From assembly GCF_030296055.1 (NCBI RefSeq), contig NZ_AP027370.1, positions 186,001 through 250,000 of the forward strand: a stretch of DNA of 64,000 bases. Direction: 5' to 3'. Shown in pieces: positions 36,260 to 45,051 of this stretch. The notes under the pieces are model-generated. The model did no database searches and was not told the DNA's origin. It was given only the letters and a program-made list of their open reading frames with translations. Position numbers and translations under genes: made by a program. Source of the stretch: Hydrogenimonas cancrithermarum. Its GTDB lineage: Bacteria; Campylobacterota; Campylobacteria; Campylobacterales; Hydrogenimonadaceae. Position 1 is the first letter of the stretch. Each line of letters starts with the position of its first letter.

Positions 36260-36508
36260 ATGAAAATGATATCTTTGGCGCTATTGGTAGTGCCAACTGC
36301 ATCAATGGCTTCCATGACAGGATATGCCAGCAGAGCAGTCGAAGGTGCTTTGATAGGTACCGGTACATGTGCATTTTTCAGTTCTCTATTCGGCGGTAGG
36401 AAAGATGGTGCGATAGGCGGTATATCTGGTGCGGTAATTGGCGCAAACGAAGATGAACGATCCATAAGAAGTTACTATGACTACGGAAATAGATATTACA
36501 ATGGATAA
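36260..36508 (+). CDS. Small glycine-zipper envelope protein
   Basis: An 82-aa protein from ATG 36260, with AGGAG overlapping the preceding stop as ribosome-binding site. A short signal (MISLALLVVPTASMASM) is followed by a glycine-zipper stretch (EGALIGTGTCAFFSSLFGG then DGAIGGISGAVIGA). Such segments insert into membranes or assemble oligomers. It is coupled to the outer-membrane protein gene upstream. Confidence 0.65.
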   Translation: MKMISLALLVVPTASMASMTGYASRAVEGALIGTGTCAFFSSLFGGRKDGAIGGISGAVIGANEDERSIRSYYDYGNRYYNG

Positions 36509-36528
36509 TCTCAAGATTTTGCAATTTT

Positions 36529-37776
36529 ATGATGGCATTCAAGAGCTGCAAAATTGATGCCATAACAGCCAGGAGGAGCCATCGAATAATTGTCTGCCTC
36601 CTTATACTGCATCTTCAGGCAGGAGCTGCCTGTACAAAAGGGGACGCAAACGTAGATGAATGCAAAAAACAGAACTTGATATCCGGTGAAGATCCGCTGG
36701 TCAAACAACAAGATAACGTCTCTGATAATGCATCGTTCGATATGGAGTTGTACGGCAGTATCCGGATCCGTTATCGTCATGTAGTCCATGATACATCGGA
36801 ATTTGAAGATAGCGGATCCCGTATCGGTTTGAACAGCTGGTATGAATTCGCCCCTTCTTCCAGGGTGTTCGCTCGCTATGAACTGGGCTTCAATTTATTG
36901 CAAGAGCTCGGATTCGATGATGTTCCCTATCATCACGATCAGGAATTCAACAGTACGCTTTTTACCCGCTTGGGCTACGTGGGTGTTCAGTTTGATAAGG
37001 ATATTGTCACCTTCGGAAAAAATTGGTCTACCTACTATCAGGTAGCAGGATTTACCGACCATTTTGACTCGTTTGGAGGAGAGGCCAGCGGTGCATACAA
37101 TGTTATGACAGATGGCGGCTCTTCCGGTACCGGAAGAGCCGACTCGGTACTTCAGGTACGTTTGAATTATGACCTGAAAAATTTTCTTGACCGTTTCGAA
37201 AAGCTGGAGATCAATATGCAGCTTCAACCGCCTCGACCCATTCCGGGCATGCAAGATTTCGATTACAACTATGGATTTGGAATCAGCACCATTCTCACGA
37301 CATCGAATTATTTCAGCCTTGGTGTTGCCTTCAACTTTTCATCTGTCGATACAGAAGAGATACCAGCGCAAAAGCGTATCGGACTCAATGGAAATATGTC
37401 GGCTCTGCTCCTGGGAATGCGATGGTATAACGATGTCTGGTATCTCGCACTTACTCTTTCCAAAAGCAGCAATCTCCAAGCCTCGGACAATCTTGAATAT
37501 TTCGATGGAAAGGGCATGGAACTGTATGCCCGGTATCGATTCTATCCCAAATTCTATTGGGTTGGCGGGATAAACTATTTGCGGCCGGACTCAGGCCAGA
37601 AACAGGCTGGAGGGTATCTGTTGAACTACTACATTGTTGGAGTGAGATACTCGATCAAAAACTTGTCAAGAATATTGTATATAGAGAGCCGTATCGATAA
37701 TGGCAGGACATATAACAATGATTACAGAAGAGGCCACCAGATCACTGCCGGTGTACGATGGGATTTTGATTTTTAG
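36529..37776 (+). CDS. Gram-negative porin-like outer-membrane protein
   Basis: A 415-aa porin. The start has a basic and hydrophobic signal (RSHRIIVCLLILHLQAGA). Beta strands typical of general-diffusion porins follow, e.g. MELYGSIRIRYRHVV, ARYELGFNL, LGYVGVQFDKDIVTFGKN and, at the end, QITAGVRWDFDF with terminal Phe. The motif SRIGLNSWYEF resembles the conserved SRIG of OmpC-type porins. It closes the AT-rich amidohydrolase cassette. The likely role is passive uptake of small solutes. Confidence 0.8.
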   Translation: MMAFKSCKIDAITARRSHRIIVCLLILHLQAGAACTKGDANVDECKKQNLISGEDPLVKQQDNVSDNASFDMELYGSIRIRYRHVVHDTSEFEDSGSRIGLNSWYEFAPSSRVFARYELGFNLLQELGFDDVPYHHDQEFNSTLFTRLGYVGVQFDKDIVTFGKNWSTYYQVAGFTDHFDSFGGEASGAYNVMTDGGSSGTGRADSVLQVRLNYDLKNFLDRFEKLEINMQLQPPRPIPGMQDFDYNYGFGISTILTTSNYFSLGVAFNFSSVDTEEIPAQKRIGLNGNMSALLLGMRWYNDVWYLALTLSKSSNLQASDNLEYFDGKGMELYARYRFYPKFYWVGGINYLRPDSGQKQAGGYLLNYYIVGVRYSIKNLSRILYIESRIDNGRTYNNDYRRGHQITAGVRWDFDF

Positions 37777-37907
37777 AGCCGCTCTATCGCTATTTTTCAA
37801 GCATCTCTCTGCAGTCATTGAATGGTTTTTTGGCATTGCAAATCGAAAGTTATCATCTGGACTTTTTTCTTTCGGCAGATTAAAAGTAGCCTGCCCCCTA
37901 TTATCGG

Positions 37908-38008
37908 CGTATCAAGGAGGCATCGCAAATCATGGGTATCGAACTGATGGACCATGTGATCGTCACGAAAGAGGGGTGGTTCAGTTTCGCGGAAGAGGGG
38001 GCGCTTTG
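37908..38008 (+). pseudogene. radC: RadC-family C-terminal fragment
   Basis: Only about 33 codons remain. The reading frame gives RRIKEASQIMGIELMDHVIV and then TKEGWFSFAEEGAL before a stop, matching the last strand and tail of RadC JAB-domain proteins (consensus LGIELLDHIIIG..YFSFAEEG). The rest of the gene is absent, and porin-side DNA lies directly upstream. It is a deletion scar marking recombination at the edge of the AT-rich cassette. The remaining gap 37777-37907 holds nothing recognisable. Confidence 0.7.
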
Positions 38009-38034
38009 ATATGAGATGGGTTCCAGGTAAATCA

Positions 38035-38064
38035 CTTGAAAAATATAACACTATATGTTATAGT
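38035..38064 (+). promoter_or_regulatory. higBA promoter with embedded palindromic operator
   Basis: TTGAAA (38035-38040) and TATAGT (38059-38064) flank an 18-nt spacer. The palindrome TATAACACTATATGTTATA at 38044-38062 has 7-bp perfect arms and overlaps the spacer and -10 box. This is the standard layout for antitoxin autorepression. The predicted transcript would begin almost at the toxin ATG. Confidence 0.65.
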
Positions 38065-38069
38065 ATCTC

Positions 38070-38351
38070 ATGATAAAAAGTTTTGCGGATAGAGAAACGA
38101 AAAAGTTCTTCCAGACCGGTAAAAGTCGAAAGGTCCCCGACACGATCCACAAAGCCGCATTGCGCAAACTGGATTATCTGAATGCCGCCGCTTCGCTGGA
38201 TGATCTGCGCGTACCGCCGGGCAATATGCTCGAAGCACTCACCGGTGATCTGAAAGGCAAATACTCCATCCGCATCAACCAACAATATCGCATCGTCTTC
38301 GCTTTTGAAAAGGGCGATGCGTACGATGTGTCGATCATGGATTATCATTGA
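38070..38351 (+). CDS. higB: Type II toxin, HigB (RelE/ParE superfamily)
   Basis: A 93-aa toxin beginning MIKSFADRETKKFFQTGK, with AALRKLDYLNAAASLDDLRV and GDLKGKYSIRINQQYRIVF, which is the HigB pattern. Such toxins cleave mRNA on the ribosome. The gene precedes its antitoxin by 12 nt, the reversed order characteristic of higBA. The sequence looks intact, including the basic RINQQYRI core. Confidence 0.92.
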   Translation: MIKSFADRETKKFFQTGKSRKVPDTIHKAALRKLDYLNAAASLDDLRVPPGNMLEALTGDLKGKYSIRINQQYRIVFAFEKGDAYDVSIMDYH

Positions 38352-38363
38352 AAAGGAACGACT

Positions 38364-38663
38364 ATGAACGAGTTGCAAAGAGAACCTACCCATCCGGGTG
38401 AAATCCTTCTCGAAGAGTTTCTCAAACCCTTAGGTCTAACTCAAAGTGCATTGGCCAAAGACCTGCACACCTCCTTTCGCGCCGTCAACGAACTGGTCAA
38501 CGGCAAACGGGGCATCACCACCGAAATGGCCCTGAAACTGGCCCGCTATTTCGGCACCACCCCGCAGCTTTGGCTAAACCTTCAAAACAGCTACGATCTT
38601 TACCGCGTCGGCAGGAAAAAGGCCGACGAGATCGAAGCGGTCAAACGATGTGAAGTGGCGTGA
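38364..38663 (+). CDS. higA: Type II antitoxin, HigA (XRE HTH)
   Basis: A 99-aa antitoxin. The N-terminal HigA signature QREPTHPGEILLEEFLKPLG is followed by the helix-turn-helix LTQSALAKDLHTSFRAVNEL and VNGKRGITTEMALKLARYFG, then TPQLWLNLQNSYDLY. It should bind both HigB and the palindrome in the promoter. A broken second copy of its first 20 codons lies about 430 nt downstream. Confidence 0.93.
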   Translation: MNELQREPTHPGEILLEEFLKPLGLTQSALAKDLHTSFRAVNELVNGKRGITTEMALKLARYFGTTPQLWLNLQNSYDLYRVGRKKADEIEAVKRCEVA

Positions 38664-38703
38664 AAGTTGTAGACAAGGGAGGAAAGGGGACATGGGAAAA
38701 TCT

Positions 38704-38727
38704 ATTTATGAAGTTATCAGTTATCAC
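38704..38727 (+). repeat. Dispersed 24-nt repeat, copy B
   Basis: Identical to copies A and C over 24 nt, 40 nt after the higA stop. It lies directly before the Fic remnant, with whose frame it merges. Confidence 0.8.
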
Positions 38728-38735
38728 CTGACCCC

Positions 38736-39037
38736 ATTATCGACCAATCCTTCGGCGGGGTCGATCTGCTCCCCTCCGTCGAACAAAAAGCCGCGCACCT
38801 GCTCTACTACATCGTCAAAGGGCACCCCTTCAGCGACGGCAACAAACGCATTGGCGCCTACCTCTTTGTGTACTCTTTTTGCACAAAAACGGTGTGCTCT
38901 ACCGCGACAGTGGCGAAGCGCGTATCAACGACAACGCCTTGGCGGCACTGACGCTGCTTGTGGCCACTTCCGCACCGGCACAAAAAGAGATTATCATCCG
39001 GCTCATCATGAATATGTTGGTGGAGGGAGAGTTGTAA
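38736..39037 (+). pseudogene. Fic/Doc-family gene remnant, frameshifted
   Basis: The reading frame from 38736 gives IIDQSFGGVDLLPSVEQKAA and continues to the Fic active-site motif HPFSDGNKRIGAYLFV (His codon at 38823). At about 38871-38876 the frame is lost by one missing or two extra bases. The other frame then continues FLHKNGVLYRDSGEARINDN to LIMNMLVEGEL and a stop. The N-terminal part of the protein is missing. The family (Fic with HPFxDGNKR, as in RhuM/Doc-type proteins) is clear, and the copy cannot make a complete enzyme. Confidence 0.75.
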
Positions 39038-39091
39038 AAGAGAAAAATGCTACACTTTTGAAAAGGATCTGACCCATAAACATGAAATAGG

Positions 39092-39156
39092 ATGCAAAGA
39101 GAACCGGCCCATCCCGGAGAGATCTTTTTTGGAAGAATTTCTCAAACGTCTAAGGA
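39092..39156 (+). pseudogene. higA: higA N-terminal fragment, frameshifted
   Basis: ATG 39092 reads QREPAHPGEIF. After a run of six T residues near 39125-39130 the frame must shift to continue LEEFLKRLR. This mirrors the first 20 residues of the intact HigA encoded at 38364. Nothing of the rest of the gene is seen. It is evidence of a second, now lost, higBA module. Confidence 0.7.
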
Positions 39157-39234
39157 GAAAAGAAGAAAGGGATATTGTTGACTTTTTGCAAAACTCCTGT
39201 TTCGAAAGCCCACTTTATCCAAATACAAAGATCG

Positions 39235-39258
39235 ATTTATGAAGTTATCAGTTATCAC
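39235..39258 (+). repeat. Dispersed 24-nt repeat, copy C
   Basis: Third identical 24-nt core, 78 nt after the higA fragment and 36 nt before the end of the convergent metalloprotease gene. The similarity with copy A extends to both sides. Confidence 0.8.
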
Positions 39259-39293
39259 TTGGCCCTTGATGTAAAATCATTTCTTGCAGTTGA

Positions 39294-39986
39294 TCACATC
39301 TTTTCAAAAATTTTGATTCTTTCGATTCTTTTCCGATAATCGGGCATACATTTTTCTACGAAACTCCAGAATTCCCGGGAATGGTTTTTATAGCGGATAT
39401 GGGCAAGCTCGTGGACGACGACATACTCTATCAGGTTAACGGGTAGTTTGATTACATGATAATTGAAAGACAACCGGTCGGTGTTGGAGCAGGACCCCCA
39501 CCGTTTTTGCGCTTTTCTGAAGGATACATGGGCGGGTACCACGCCCATTTTCTTCTGCCATTTCCTGACGAGCGGCACGATTTTTTCTTTGGCTTTGGTT
39601 CTGTAGAACGCCTCGATCGCATTCTCGATTGTCGAGGGGACGGCATCGAAAGGGGTTTTGACGATGAATTTGGAGTAGATAAACCGGACTTCCACCTCCC
39701 GCCTCTCTTCTTTGACGACTCTGACATAGTAGCTCTTTCCGAGATAGTACAGTCGTGAACCGGTTCGTATCTCCTTCTCTTCCGGATCCCTTCGATACGC
39801 TTTCAGATGTTTCAGAATCCAACGGGACTTTTTCAGCACCATTGCTTCGATCTCCCTCTCCGGCGTTGCGGTATGGGTCTTGACCAGTACCCCTTTCCCG
39901 TCGACCTGGATATAGGTGTGTTTCAGTGTCGGTTTGCGCTCGATTTTGTATGCGATGGTATGATCGCCGTAGATCACGCTTCCCAT
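39294..39986 (-). CDS. YgjP-like (M48/DUF45) metalloprotease-fold protein
   Basis: A 230-aa zinc-metallopeptidase-like protein. The zinc motif is VVHELAHIRYKNHSREFWSF (HExxH plus a downstream His), preceded by the family motif KAQKRWGSCSNTDRLSFNYH. It starts directly after the hsdR stop with no gap, an arrangement often seen in type I restriction operons. Its role there is unknown; protein-quality control of the restriction complex is a reasonable guess. Confidence 0.88.
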   Translation of the reverse strand: MGSVIYGDHTIAYKIERKPTLKHTYIQVDGKGVLVKTHTATPEREIEAMVLKKSRWILKHLKAYRRDPEEKEIRTGSRLYYLGKSYYVRVVKEERREVEVRFIYSKFIVKTPFDAVPSTIENAIEAFYRTKAKEKIVPLVRKWQKKMGVVPAHVSFRKAQKRWGSCSNTDRLSFNYHVIKLPVNLIEYVVVHELAHIRYKNHSREFWSFVEKCMPDYRKRIERIKIFEKM

Positions 39987-42929
39987 CTACCCCTCCACCA
40001 GTTTCTGCACGATCGCTTTGGCGAGCGCCCGTTCCGCGCCGTACTTTTTCAGTATCGGTTTGATGCGGTTGCGCATCTCCTTTTGAGCGGTGCTTTGGCG
40101 CATGACGGCGGGATTGGCGAGAAACTCGTCCAGTGCCTCGTAGACGGCGAGAGTGAGCGCCGTCGGGTCGTCGCTGGCCTTTTTGACCAGATCGTAGACG
40201 ATCAGCTGGTTTTCGTTTTCCAGCCCCGCGTGACGATGGCGCGCTTTGTGCCGTTCGATGATCTCCTCCATACGGCTGAAGAGGTCGGCGACCGCCTGTT
40301 TGCGGTCGTGTTTTCGCTCCCGGAGTATCTGCTCCAGCAGCTCCGAGAGTGCCAGCGCCAGTTCGGGATGCTCTTTTTCGTTGGCTTTGATGATGGCTTT
40401 GGCTTTCTCCAGCGGCGTATGGCTCCCTTCCTTCTCCAGCTCCCTGCGGAACTCTTTGTAGTCGGAGATGTCGATGGGCTCCCGCAGCAGGTATTCGATG
40501 CCCCGGCTTCGTAGATGCTCGTCGATGATCGTCTGGAGTTTCCCGCTCTCCTCTCTGGTGATCTTTTCCCGTTCGTCCCTGACCATCAGCCTGATTTCGT
40601 TGAAAAGGGCGAAATCATCCTCGAACCGGGTGGCGAAGGGATCGGGCAGGACGATATCCATCGACTTGTTGAAATCCCGCAGAAGCTCTTTGAACCTCTC
40701 TCTGACATCCTCGGCCTGCAGATACTCCACCGCTTTGAGGATGAAGTCGTCCCGCTTTTCGCGTCGGTCGTAGCGGATTTTGGAGAAGAAGTTGACCAGC
40801 TTCGTATGGCGGTTCTCCAGCACGGTCTTTTCGCTCTCGATGTCCCGCATCACGTCGCCGGGTTCCAGATCGCCGGAGAAGATTTCCAGCGCCTCGACCA
40901 GATGCCGGGTGATACCCACATAGTCGACGATATAGCCCGCGTGTTTGCCTTTGCGTGTGCGGTTGACCCGTGCAATGGCCTGCAGCAGGTTGTGCTCTTT
41001 GAGTACCTTGTCGAGGTAGAGCACCTGCAGGATGGGCGCGTCGTAACCGGTGAGCAGCATGTCGCTGACGATGAGAAAGGCGGTGTTGTCGTACTGCTTC
41101 CTTCCCCCTCTGGTTTTGTCGCTTTCATCGCCGAAGGGAAGCTTGAAATCCTCGATGACCTGTTTGATCTTCTCTTCGGGAGTCGCCAGCTCGAAGTACT
41201 CTTTCGCGTCTTTTTTGGTATCGAAGCTCATCACCACTCTGGAAGCATAAGGGTTGAGGCCCTGTTTTTTGAGCTTTAGCAGCGCCTTCTGGTAGGCGAT
41301 GGCCTGTTTGCAGTTGTGGCAGACGATCATCGCCTTGAATCCGTTGGGATGGATTTTACTGCCGTAATGCTCGACGATATGCCGAGCGATGGTGTCGACC
41401 CTCCGCTCGGCAAGCAGCACGACATCCAGCGAAGTCGATTTCTTCTTGAGATAGCCCCGTTTCTCTTCGCTCACACCTTCGAAAACCTTGCCGAAAACCT
41501 CATCCATCTGCTCCTTTTCGATGAAGAGTTTCGGCAATCCCGTTTCGTAGAGGATGGGCAAGGTGTTGCCGTCGGCGACGGACTGTTTGATGGTGTATTT
41601 GTCGATGTAGTCGCCGCCGTAGAACTCCCGCAGGGTCGATCGGCTCTCTTTGTCGATGGGCGTCCCCGTAAAGGCAATGAATTTGGCGTTGGGGAGCGAC
41701 CGGCGCATATAGGCCGCCGTCAGCCCGTACTGGCTTCTGTGGGCTTCGTCGATGAGCACGAAGATATTCTCTTTCTCGCTGAGCACTTCGACCTCGGGCT
41801 CCTGCATATACTTCTTCGCTTTCGCCGCCGCTTCCGCCCGCTCCTGAAACTTGTGGATAGTGGTCATCAGAGTCTTGCCGTAGCTGTCTTTGAGCAGGGT
41901 TTTGAGATGGGAGATGGAAGCGGCCTGGATGGGGTTGGGAAAGCCCGTGCGCCGGAAGGTGGAGCTGATCTGGTTGTCCAGGTCGATGCGGTCGGTGACG
42001 ACCAGGATGGTCGGGTTGTCGAAGCCGCTGTTCTGCGCCCGGAGTTTCGTGGCGAGGTAGACCATCGTGATCGATTTGCCCGACCCCTGGGTATGCCAGA
42101 CGACCCCGCCCTTGTTCTCGGTTTTGAGCCGGCGGATGATTTTGTTGACGGCTCTGAGCTGCTGGTAGCGGGGGAGCTTTTTGACGGTCCTGCCCTCGGT
42201 CACCTCGTAGATGACGAAGTATTTGACGATATCGAGAAAGCGCTCTTTCTTGAAGAGGTTGTAGAGCATCAGATCCTGCGGGGTGATTTCTCTGTCGCCT
42301 ATCAGCGCTCTCAGCTCGTCGTCGGGCGTTTTGTTGTACTTCGAGTAAAACGCCATCGGGCTCTCGATGGTGCCGTAGAGAGCGTTGACGCGGTTGATGG
42401 CGGCGCAGATCTGGTTGGTGTGGAAAAGTTTCGGCGAGTTCTCCTGATAGTAGAGCAGGTCCGGGATGTCCGTGATGTCCACCGTCTGGTTCTTCGCCTC
42501 GATGACCGCCAGCGGCAGGCCGTTGACAAAGAGCACGATGTCGGGGATGGAGTTGGCGCGGCTCCCTTTGAACTTCATCTGGTTGACGACGAGGAAGTCG
42601 TTGGCCTCGATGTTTTCGAAATCGATGAATTTGACGGGTATGGGATGCTCGTCGGGCGTGGGTTTGAGCGTCAGGGCGTCGGGGCGTGTGAGCAGGCGGT
42701 GGGCCTCGGCGTTTATCTCCATCAGGGAGCTTCCATGGATCGAAGTGATTTTGCGCAGGGCTTTTTGGAGGTTGTTTTCGTTCAGCCACGGGTTGAGGCG
42801 TTTGAGAGCCGCATCGAGGCGGTCGGCGAGAATGGCGTCGTGCATCTCGCCTTTGGCGTCGATATGTTCGTAGCCGAGCTTTTGGAAGAGTTCGACGGCG
42901 GGGCGTTCGGATTGAGTGTATTCGCTCAT
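39987..42929 (-). CDS. hsdR: Type I restriction enzyme, R (motor/nuclease) subunit
   Basis: A 980-aa subunit with an N-terminal PD-(D/E)xK nuclease (PDIVLFVNGLPLAVIEAKN). The SF2 motor has Walker A HTQGSGKSITMVYLA, motif Ia-like LVVTDRIDLDNQI, DEAH box LIDEAHRSQYG, motif III FTGTPI and motif VI ARVNRTRKGKHAGYIVDY. The C-terminal helical region binds the methylase complex. All catalytic parts are present. It overlaps the AbiH-family gene by 4 nt. Confidence 0.96.
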   Translation of the reverse strand: MSEYTQSERPAVELFQKLGYEHIDAKGEMHDAILADRLDAALKRLNPWLNENNLQKALRKITSIHGSSLMEINAEAHRLLTRPDALTLKPTPDEHPIPVKFIDFENIEANDFLVVNQMKFKGSRANSIPDIVLFVNGLPLAVIEAKNQTVDITDIPDLLYYQENSPKLFHTNQICAAINRVNALYGTIESPMAFYSKYNKTPDDELRALIGDREITPQDLMLYNLFKKERFLDIVKYFVIYEVTEGRTVKKLPRYQQLRAVNKIIRRLKTENKGGVVWHTQGSGKSITMVYLATKLRAQNSGFDNPTILVVTDRIDLDNQISSTFRRTGFPNPIQAASISHLKTLLKDSYGKTLMTTIHKFQERAEAAAKAKKYMQEPEVEVLSEKENIFVLIDEAHRSQYGLTAAYMRRSLPNAKFIAFTGTPIDKESRSTLREFYGGDYIDKYTIKQSVADGNTLPILYETGLPKLFIEKEQMDEVFGKVFEGVSEEKRGYLKKKSTSLDVVLLAERRVDTIARHIVEHYGSKIHPNGFKAMIVCHNCKQAIAYQKALLKLKKQGLNPYASRVVMSFDTKKDAKEYFELATPEEKIKQVIEDFKLPFGDESDKTRGGRKQYDNTAFLIVSDMLLTGYDAPILQVLYLDKVLKEHNLLQAIARVNRTRKGKHAGYIVDYVGITRHLVEALEIFSGDLEPGDVMRDIESEKTVLENRHTKLVNFFSKIRYDRREKRDDFILKAVEYLQAEDVRERFKELLRDFNKSMDIVLPDPFATRFEDDFALFNEIRLMVRDEREKITREESGKLQTIIDEHLRSRGIEYLLREPIDISDYKEFRRELEKEGSHTPLEKAKAIIKANEKEHPELALALSELLEQILRERKHDRKQAVADLFSRMEEIIERHKARHRHAGLENENQLIVYDLVKKASDDPTALTLAVYEALDEFLANPAVMRQSTAQKEMRNRIKPILKKYGAERALAKAIVQKLVEG

Positions 42930-43831
42930 CGATTTTTCTTTCTCTTTAGTTTTGAGAGTTTGATAAGTTTGATATTGGATCTTGGAATACCTATACTTTG
43001 GAGCTGCTTTTTATGTTTTTGCTTCTCATTAGGATTATGATAACTTACAATCCATTGAGTCTTTCTCAACTTGATATGCATTACAATGGCATGAAAATAT
43101 GCGATATCAACATTGGAAATTGAATGTCCAAGTACATATATCATTCGGACATCCTTTAGGTTCTTGAAAAACTTTCGATGCTTTTTAATGATTTTATCGG
43201 TCGGCTTAAATGTTCGTAAAAAATAGTCTTCAAGGATAGTGTTGCCTTCAAGAATCCTCACATCAACTTCTGAAGGCTCAAATGGGTCTTCGACATATTG
43301 ATTATCTTTCGGTTTCCATCCATGTCCAAGTATGATATTTTTCGGTTGTTTTAGAGAACCGTGAATGTGTAAAATATTTTGATTTGAAATTTTGTAAGTG
43401 TTCTGTAGCGTATTGGTATAATTAAACGTGAGATATTGTGCTTTCTTCTTAAACTTGAGTGATTTTTTATGGGGAATTTTGAGTTGTTTTAGCCACGCTA
43501 TGAAGTGTTGTTTAAGTGTAGTTGAGAGTTCTGATACTACTCGGTCAATCTCAAATTGATAATCGTGATGAGCGGAATCACGCCAATCATCTGCACCATA
43601 CGACTTGAGAAACATACTCGCATAATCTATCAAAGAATCTACATCAATAGAAGCAAGTGCCTCTTCAAAATCTGACCAATCATCTTTAATTTGAAGATAT
43701 TCCTCCACAAGGTTATACAGTGTGCTATCTGTCTGTTGAACATATTCCATAAAATTTTGATAGGATGAAGATATATGATGGTGTAGGTCAAAACCATTTC
43801 CCATGATGTAAAGAGTTTTTGTACTTTTCAC
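42926..43831 (-). CDS. AbiH-family abortive-infection protein embedded in the RM operon
   Basis: A 301-aa protein with the N-terminal AbiH signature LYIMGNGFDLHHHISSSYQN. Further family-like segments are DWSDFEEALASIDVDSLIDY, AQYLTFNYTNTLQNTYK, ILHIHGSLKQPKNIILGHG and IYVLGHSISNVDIAYF. The known family blocks phage growth by an unresolved mechanism. The gene overlaps hsdS and hsdR by 4 nt on each side, so it is translated in step with the restriction system. It is notably AT-richer than hsdR and hsdM. Confidence 0.82.
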   Translation of the reverse strand: MKSTKTLYIMGNGFDLHHHISSSYQNFMEYVQQTDSTLYNLVEEYLQIKDDWSDFEEALASIDVDSLIDYASMFLKSYGADDWRDSAHHDYQFEIDRVVSELSTTLKQHFIAWLKQLKIPHKKSLKFKKKAQYLTFNYTNTLQNTYKISNQNILHIHGSLKQPKNIILGHGWKPKDNQYVEDPFEPSEVDVRILEGNTILEDYFLRTFKPTDKIIKKHRKFFKNLKDVRMIYVLGHSISNVDIAYFHAIVMHIKLRKTQWIVSYHNPNEKQKHKKQLQSIGIPRSNIKLIKLSKLKRKKNR

Positions 43832-45051
43832 ACTTTTACTCTCACTTCCCCCATAAGGAGTTTTTGCATCAGTCCCTTCTTGAGCGTCTCATATCGTATC
43901 TTTCTCTCTCTAAGGGCGTCGAGTTTGTTGTCCGTGGAAGAAAGGATGGTAGCAATTTTCTGCTGCTCTTCTATAGGTGGAACTGGACACTTATACTTTG
44001 CAATAGCCTTCCCCGTTAATTGTGGTATTCCACTACTTTCTGAAAAAATTCTTATTTTATAATTGATATACTCAGTAAGGAAATGAGGGTATATTTTCTT
44101 TGTAGGGAAGAGTACTATTAATCTACCTATGGCACCATATCCACCATTTTTTGTAAATGCAGTACCCACTCCAATTCCTCTACCTACAACGGTTAAGCTC
44201 TGCCCTTCAAACTCTTTGAAGTCGTAGTATCCATATAGTCCTTGATTATCAACAGTATTGGAGAATACAGGATATATATGCGTAGCAGTTTTCTTTTTAG
44301 AAAAGTGCTCTTCTTGTAAATCTCTCCCGATTGATATGACTACAACTTCTCCAATGGTACTTACTTCCCACTCCTTCGGTATCCTCCCAATCTCACTCTC
44401 CTTGAACTCCGTATGCCCGATGCCCTCGCTCAGGAGCTTCTGCATCAGCCCCTTTTTGAGCTCTTCAGTCTTGGCTATCTGCTCGTCGATGACCTCGATC
44501 TTCTTATCGACGCTGGTGAGGATGGCGGCGATTTTTTGTTGTTCTGGGAGGGATGGAAGAGGAATGTATAAATTTTCTATCTGTCTTGAACTTATATTAG
44601 GCTGTGCCCCTCCAATAGCATTAACAAGGAGTTTTTCTATAAATCTGCTGTCGGTGACATTATAGTAAAGATATTGGCTATAGAGGCGAGAAGGATTTGT
44701 AATATCAAATTTACCCACCCGTTGATTTAAGTATAATGGCAAATGTTCTTTTTTTATTTTCCCAATTTTCCCAGTTGTTGCTCCAGACATCGCAATAACT
44801 ATATCTTGTTCATTTAATAAGTATAAATTATATTTTTTATCTTCTTTTACTTTAACACAATTTGACAAATCTATATTTCCGCTGGATAATATGTTCGAGA
44901 TTTTTAAGACAGGTATACCTATTTTTTGAAAGTCTTTACTTTTAAAAGCATTCCCACCCTTAAGTTTTAAGAAATCTCCTAATTTCACAACCTCCCACTC
45001 CTCAGGAATCATCCCAATCTCCGTCTGCTTATACCTCTCCCTAACCGACAT
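43828..45051 (-). CDS. hsdS: Type I restriction-modification specificity subunit
   Basis: A 407-aa subunit with two target-recognition domains. Each half begins with a similar phrase: TEIGMIPEEWEVVKLGDFLK and later SEIGRIPKEWEVSTIGEVVV. Each ends in a conserved helix (LPEQQKIAAILTSVDKKIE and IEEQQKIATILSSTDNKLD, then LKKGLMQKLL). Intact dimeric layout, so DNA specificity should be a bipartite sequence. It overlaps hsdM by 11 nt. Its AT-richness is common for recognition subunits that move between strains. Confidence 0.95.
   Translation of the reverse strand: MSVRERYKQTEIGMIPEEWEVVKLGDFLKLKGGNAFKSKDFQKIGIPVLKISNILSSGNIDLSNCVKVKEDKKYNLYLLNEQDIVIAMSGATTGKIGKIKKEHLPLYLNQRVGKFDITNPSRLYSQYLYYNVTDSRFIEKLLVNAIGGAQPNISSRQIENLYIPLPSLPEQQKIAAILTSVDKKIEVIDEQIAKTEELKKGLMQKLLSEGIGHTEFKESEIGRIPKEWEVSTIGEVVVISIGRDLQEEHFSKKKTATHIYPVFSNTVDNQGLYGYYDFKEFEGQSLTVVGRGIGVGTAFTKNGGYGAIGRLIVLFPTKKIYPHFLTEYINYKIRIFSESSGIPQLTGKAIAKYKCPVPPIEEQQKIATILSSTDNKLDALRERKIRYETLKKGLMQKLLMGEVRVKV

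Noticed and set aside
41316-43040. Long open frame (574 codons) on the plus strand opposite hsdR
   Set aside because: It is the mirror of a GC-rich, motif-complete hsdR gene; it has no recognisable domain and runs across the hsdR/abiH junction.
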